The notes under the pieces were generated by a model, which saw nothing but the letters and a program-made list of their open reading frames with translations, did not search any database and had not been told where the DNA came from. This document shows, one piece after another, positions 53,437-56,189 of a DNA stretch of 56,189 nucleotides. Position numbers and translations under genes: made by a program. Numbering within the stretch: the first letter of the stretch is position 1; each line of letters starts with the position of its first letter. This stretch comes from Streptomyces sp. MMG1533. Lineage in GTDB: Bacteria > Actinomycetota > Actinomycetes > Streptomycetales > Streptomycetaceae. Location: positions 1 through 56,189 of the forward strand of contig NZ_LGDG01000255.1 in the NCBI RefSeq assembly GCF_001279775.1. Direction: 5' to 3'.

Positions 53437-53552
53437 TACCGCTCCTCTTCGCCGGACTGCTGGTTCGCTGGGTCGGGTGACACAGGTGGTGCCGGATGGT
53501 GCCGGGTTTGCTGGGTGGTGCCGGGCTTGCTGTTCTTCCGCGCTCTTGCGGG

Positions 53553-54722
53553 TTACCCCGCTTGTTCCTCATTCACATAGACGCGGGGAACGCGCGTTCC
53601 GATCCGGGTGACGATTTCGTAGGCGATGGTCCCCGCGGCCTGTGCCCAGTCCTCTGCGGTGGGCTCACCGCGGTCGCCGGGCCCGAAGAGCACGGCCTCC
53701 GCCCCCGGTTCCGGCTCGTCGCCCCCCAGGTCGACGACGAACTGGTCCATCGCGACCCGCCCGGCGACCGTCCGCCATTTGCCGCCGACCAGCACCGGAC
53801 CGGTCCCGGAGGCGTGCCGCGGAATGCCGTCCGCGTAGCCGACGGGCACGAGTCCGAGGGTGGTCGCGCCCGGCGTGACGTAGTGATGTCCGTAGCTGAC
53901 GCCGTGGCCCCCCGGCACCTGCTTCACGAGCGCGACGGACGCCGACAGCGTCATCACCGGCCGCAGCCCGAAGTCGGCCGGGCTGCCCAGCTCGGGGCTC
54001 GGCGAGATTCCGTAGATCGCGATTCCGGTCCGTACGAGGTCGAAGTGGGCCTCGGGAAGCGTGAGCGTGGCCGGCGAGTTGGCGATGTGCCGCACCTCGG
54101 GCCGCACCCCCTGGCCTTCCGCGTACGTCACCATCTCCCGGAACCGGGTGAGCTGGGCGGCGATGGAGGGGTGCCCGGGTTCGTCGGCGCAGGCGAAGTG
54201 CGACCACAGCCCGGTGACCCGGACAAGCCCCTCGCGCTCGGCCTGCAGCGCCGCCCCGACGAGTTCGGCCCAGTCCTCACCGGGCTGACAGCCGTTGCGC
54301 CCCAGCCCGGTGTCGGCCTTGAGCTGCACGCGCGCGGGAGTACCGGCGTCACGAGCCGCCTCGGTGACTTCCCGGAGGGCCCACATCCCGCTGACGGACA
54401 CGTCGAGATCGGCCTCGACGGCCGCCCGCCAGGGCCCGCCGGGTGTCCAGAGCCAGCACATGATGCGGCCGTTCAGCCCGGCGGCCCGCAGCGCGAGGGC
54501 CTCCTCGGGCGTGGCCGTACCCAGCCAGGTGGCTCCCGCCTCCACCGCCGCGCGGGCACACGGCACCGCCCCGTGCCCGTAACCGTCGGACTTCACCACG
54601 GCCATGACGGCCGCCCCCGCCGCACGGGCGCGCAGGGCCCGCACATTGGCCCGCAGCGCGGCCAGGTCGATCTCGGCGCGGGCGCGCAGCGGTGCGGTCG
54701 GGGCAGGTGCTGTCTCAGTCAT
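53553..54722 (-). CDS. alr: Alanine racemase
   Basis: PLP enzyme that makes D-alanine for peptidoglycan. It has 389 residues. The cofactor Lys44 is in AVVKSDGYGHG. Other marks are the first domain's LKADTGLGRNG and SHFACADEPGH, the phosphate-binding IANSPATLTLP, RTGIAIYGISP, and the second catalytic Tyr region VSYGHHYV. ATG 54722 follows GGGGGCG. A 116-bp spacer with three GGTGGTGCCGG-like repeats separates it from the hydrolase. Located in the conserved block with tsaE/tsaB/tsaD. Confidence 0.97.
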   Translation of the reverse strand: MTETAPAPTAPLRARAEIDLAALRANVRALRARAAGAAVMAVVKSDGYGHGAVPCARAAVEAGATWLGTATPEEALALRAAGLNGRIMCWLWTPGGPWRAAVEADLDVSVSGMWALREVTEAARDAGTPARVQLKADTGLGRNGCQPGEDWAELVGAALQAEREGLVRVTGLWSHFACADEPGHPSIAAQLTRFREMVTYAEGQGVRPEVRHIANSPATLTLPEAHFDLVRTGIAIYGISPSPELGSPADFGLRPVMTLSASVALVKQVPGGHGVSYGHHYVTPGATTLGLVPVGYADGIPRHASGTGPVLVGGKWRTVAGRVAMDQFVVDLGGDEPEPGAEAVLFGPGDRGEPTAEDWAQAAGTIAYEIVTRIGTRVPRVYVNEEQAG

Positions 54723-54767
54723 CGCGCCCCCAGTGTCTCAGAGGGGTCCGACAGGGCCGCCGGACGC

Positions 54768-55655
54768 CTACGTCCCCGGCCTCCGCCCCCACACGTACAC
54801 CCGGTCGTCCTTCTTCAGCACACTCCACAGCGCGCGGGCGTCGCTCAGACGCAGGTTGACGCAGCCCATGGAGCCGACCGTGGTGAAGATGCTGCCGTAG
54901 ACGGCGTGGAACGCCTGTCCGCCGCTGAAGAACTGGGAGTACGGCATGGGCTGGTTGTAGAGCGTCGACACATGGTTCTTGTGCCGCCAGTAGACCGTGT
55001 GCCACCCGGCCCGGGTCCGGTACCCGGCCCGCCCGCTGCGCATGGGCACGGGCCCGTACACGACCTTCTCCCCCTTCTGCACCCAGGTCAGCTGCCGAGT
55101 GAGATCGACACAGGCGACCCGATACGACCGCACCGGACACTTCTTCGCGGCGTTCGGGTTCTTCTCAGCGGAGATGAGCTGCATCCGCGCCCAGGTGACG
55201 GCCCCGGCGAACCCGATGGCGGGCTTGATCTTCTGCTTCACCTGAAACGCCCGAATCGCCTTGCAGTCCCCCGCCGACTGCTTCCCGTCCACCTTCCGCT
55301 TCAGCCACCGCTCGACCTGCCGCTGATACGGCCCGGTCAACTTGCTGCACGTCACCCGCGCGACGGCGTCGCCCAGCGGCACGAGCTCCACCAGCTCGTA
55401 CGTCCCCGCCGCCGCATCCCGCGGCTCCACCGCGTCCTCCTCCGCACCGGGCTGGTACACCCTCGGCGGCAACGCCTGATCCGGCGTGTCGATCTGCCAC
55501 GGCTGATAAGGCCCCGGGGGAATCCCGGGGACGAGCTCGGCCTCCGGCCCGGGGGCCGGGAGTGCCGGGTCGGCGGCGGCGGTGCCGACGGGGAGGGCGG
55601 TGGCTGCGGCAAGAAGTACGGCGAGACATCGAGGCGCGATACGTCTGCTGATCAT
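54768..55655 (-). CDS. Secreted L,D-transpeptidase (YkuD)
   Basis: Exported enzyme of 295 residues that forms 3-3 peptidoglycan cross-links or attaches proteins. A signal peptide (LAVLLAAATALPVGTAAA) is followed by a Pro-rich region. A peptidoglycan-binding-like domain follows (about 95-165; TGPYQRQVERWLKRKVDG, AIRAFQVKQKIKPAIGFAG, split). The YkuD domain runs 180-290 and has the full catalytic set: His250 in AFHAVYG, Ser262 and Cys265 in VGSMGCVNLRLSDA. ATG 55655 follows homology; the ribosome site is weak. It lies just upstream of alr on the same strand. Confidence 0.92.
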   Translation of the reverse strand: MISRRIAPRCLAVLLAAATALPVGTAAADPALPAPGPEAELVPGIPPGPYQPWQIDTPDQALPPRVYQPGAEEDAVEPRDAAAGTYELVELVPLGDAVARVTCSKLTGPYQRQVERWLKRKVDGKQSAGDCKAIRAFQVKQKIKPAIGFAGAVTWARMQLISAEKNPNAAKKCPVRSYRVACVDLTRQLTWVQKGEKVVYGPVPMRSGRAGYRTRAGWHTVYWRHKNHVSTLYNQPMPYSQFFSGGQAFHAVYGSIFTTVGSMGCVNLRLSDARALWSVLKKDDRVYVWGRRPGT

Positions 55656-55737
55656 GCGATCAGACAAACGCGGAGACGAACCACAGAGAGGCTGCCGCGC
55701 GGCGAGGTCACCCACATTGCCGAGCATCGCTCAGCCC

Positions 55738-55801
55738 GTCCGGCGTTTGAGGACGAGGCCGTTCAGGCCGAAAGCGGGGGTCTGGGGGCGCAGCCCCCAG
55801 G
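55738..55801. repeat. Dispersed Streptomyces intergenic repeat with terminator
   Basis: GTCCGGCGTTTGAGGACGAG followed by a spacer and the hairpin CTGGGGGC-GCA-GCCCCCAG (55782-55800). This is the kind of element I recall scattered through intergenic regions of many Streptomyces genomes. Here it can end the nnrD transcript. Confidence 0.7.
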
Positions 55802-55890
55802 GACGGGACGGGTAGGGGCGGCGGGGGCGAAATACCCCGAGGGCACCCCCACTCCCCCGCACCCCGCACACCCAAACACCCCGCCCCGAT

Positions 55891-56189
55891 TCACTCCCGT
55901 ACGACATCCCGCCAGGCCCGAGGCACCGCCGCCGCCACATCATGCGCCCCCACCGGCGCCCCGTCCGCCGCGAACCTCCCCGCCAGCCCATGCAGATACG
56001 CCCCCACACTCCCCGCGTCCAACGCCGAAAGCCCCGCCGCCAGCAACGACCCCGCCAGCCCCGACAGCACATCCCCACTACCGGCCGTGGCCAGCCAGGA
56101 CGTCCCCGTCGCATTCACCCGCACCGCCCCACCCCCGGCGTCGGCCACCAACGTCGTCGACCCCTTCAGCAGCACGGTCGCCCCATACC
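55891..56189 (-). CDS. nnrD: NAD(P)HX dehydratase domain (NnrD), N-terminus cut by window edge
   Basis: C-terminal 99 residues of a carbohydrate-kinase-fold protein that repairs damaged NAD(P)HX with ATP/ADP. The ATP-site motif ATAGSGDVLSGLAGSLLAAG (catalytic Asp in GSGDVL) and VLLKGSTTLVAD are visible. The gene starts beyond the right edge; in actinobacteria it is usually fused to an epimerase (NnrE). Upstream of alr is a common place for it. Confidence 0.88.
   Translation of the reverse strand, partial: YGATVLLKGSTTLVADAGGGAVRVNATGTSWLATAGSGDVLSGLAGSLLAAGLSALDAGSVGAYLHGLAGRFAADGAPVGAHDVAAAVPRAWRDVVRE

Overview
The window is a stretch of actinobacterial chromosome, almost certainly Streptomyces. 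It has very high G+C with strong third-position bias. It carries the developmental regulators BldM (Asp54 in place) and WhiD (Cys23/53/56/62), a BldN-type promoter in front of bldM, Streptomyces DnaA boxes and a family of Ser/Thr kinases. From memory, the gene order matches the S. coelicolor SCO4745-SCO4779 neighbourhood. The backbone alr - tsaE - tsaB - rimI - tsaD - groES - groEL1 - whiB3/whiD - sigD - guaB - guaB3 is also shared with Mycobacterium.

Layout. (1) 1-15.6 kb: six Ser/Thr kinase-family genes on the minus strand, the first cut by the window edge, interrupted by a plus-strand glycosyltransferase and a secreted LamG protein. One of the six is a pseudokinase with a very long Gly/Pro/Ala insertion. 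(2) 15.7-20.5 kb: a secreted serine hydrolase, glpD, a nucleotide-sugar-dehydrogenase-like gene without its catalytic Lys/Cys, and a very basic 31-codon ORF. (3) 20.8-25.9 kb: guaB3-like gene, guaB, sigD-like ECF factor, bldM, whiD. (4) 26-32.7 kb: accessory genes (LysR, MOSC, SDR, a large STAND-type NTPase, a SnoaL-like protein) between whiD and groEL1. (5) 32.7-35 kb: groES-groEL1 with two CIRCE operators. (6) 35-48.1 kb: a second accessory block with two translationally coupled polysaccharide deacetylase lipoproteins, a THUMP-like methyltransferase, an ECF42-type sigma factor with its YCII/DGPF partner, an MFS/TetR pair, an LCP protein, and a xylan module (GH10-CBM2 xylanase, LacI regulator, GH3 enzyme) sharing the operator core CGAAAC[A/T]TTCG. 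(7) 48.2-56.2 kb: the t6A genes tsaD, tsaB and tsaE with rimI, a hydrolase, alr, an L,D-transpeptidase and the 3' end of nnrD.

Cell-envelope work (Alr, L,D-transpeptidase, LCP, deacetylases, glycosyltransferase, membrane kinases) and developmental regulation (BldM, WhiD, ECF factors) recur through the window. No rRNA, tRNA, insertion sequence or CRISPR array was recognised. Start sites are often GTG or TTG and were chosen from ribosome binding sites and codon bias; they should be read as best estimates.
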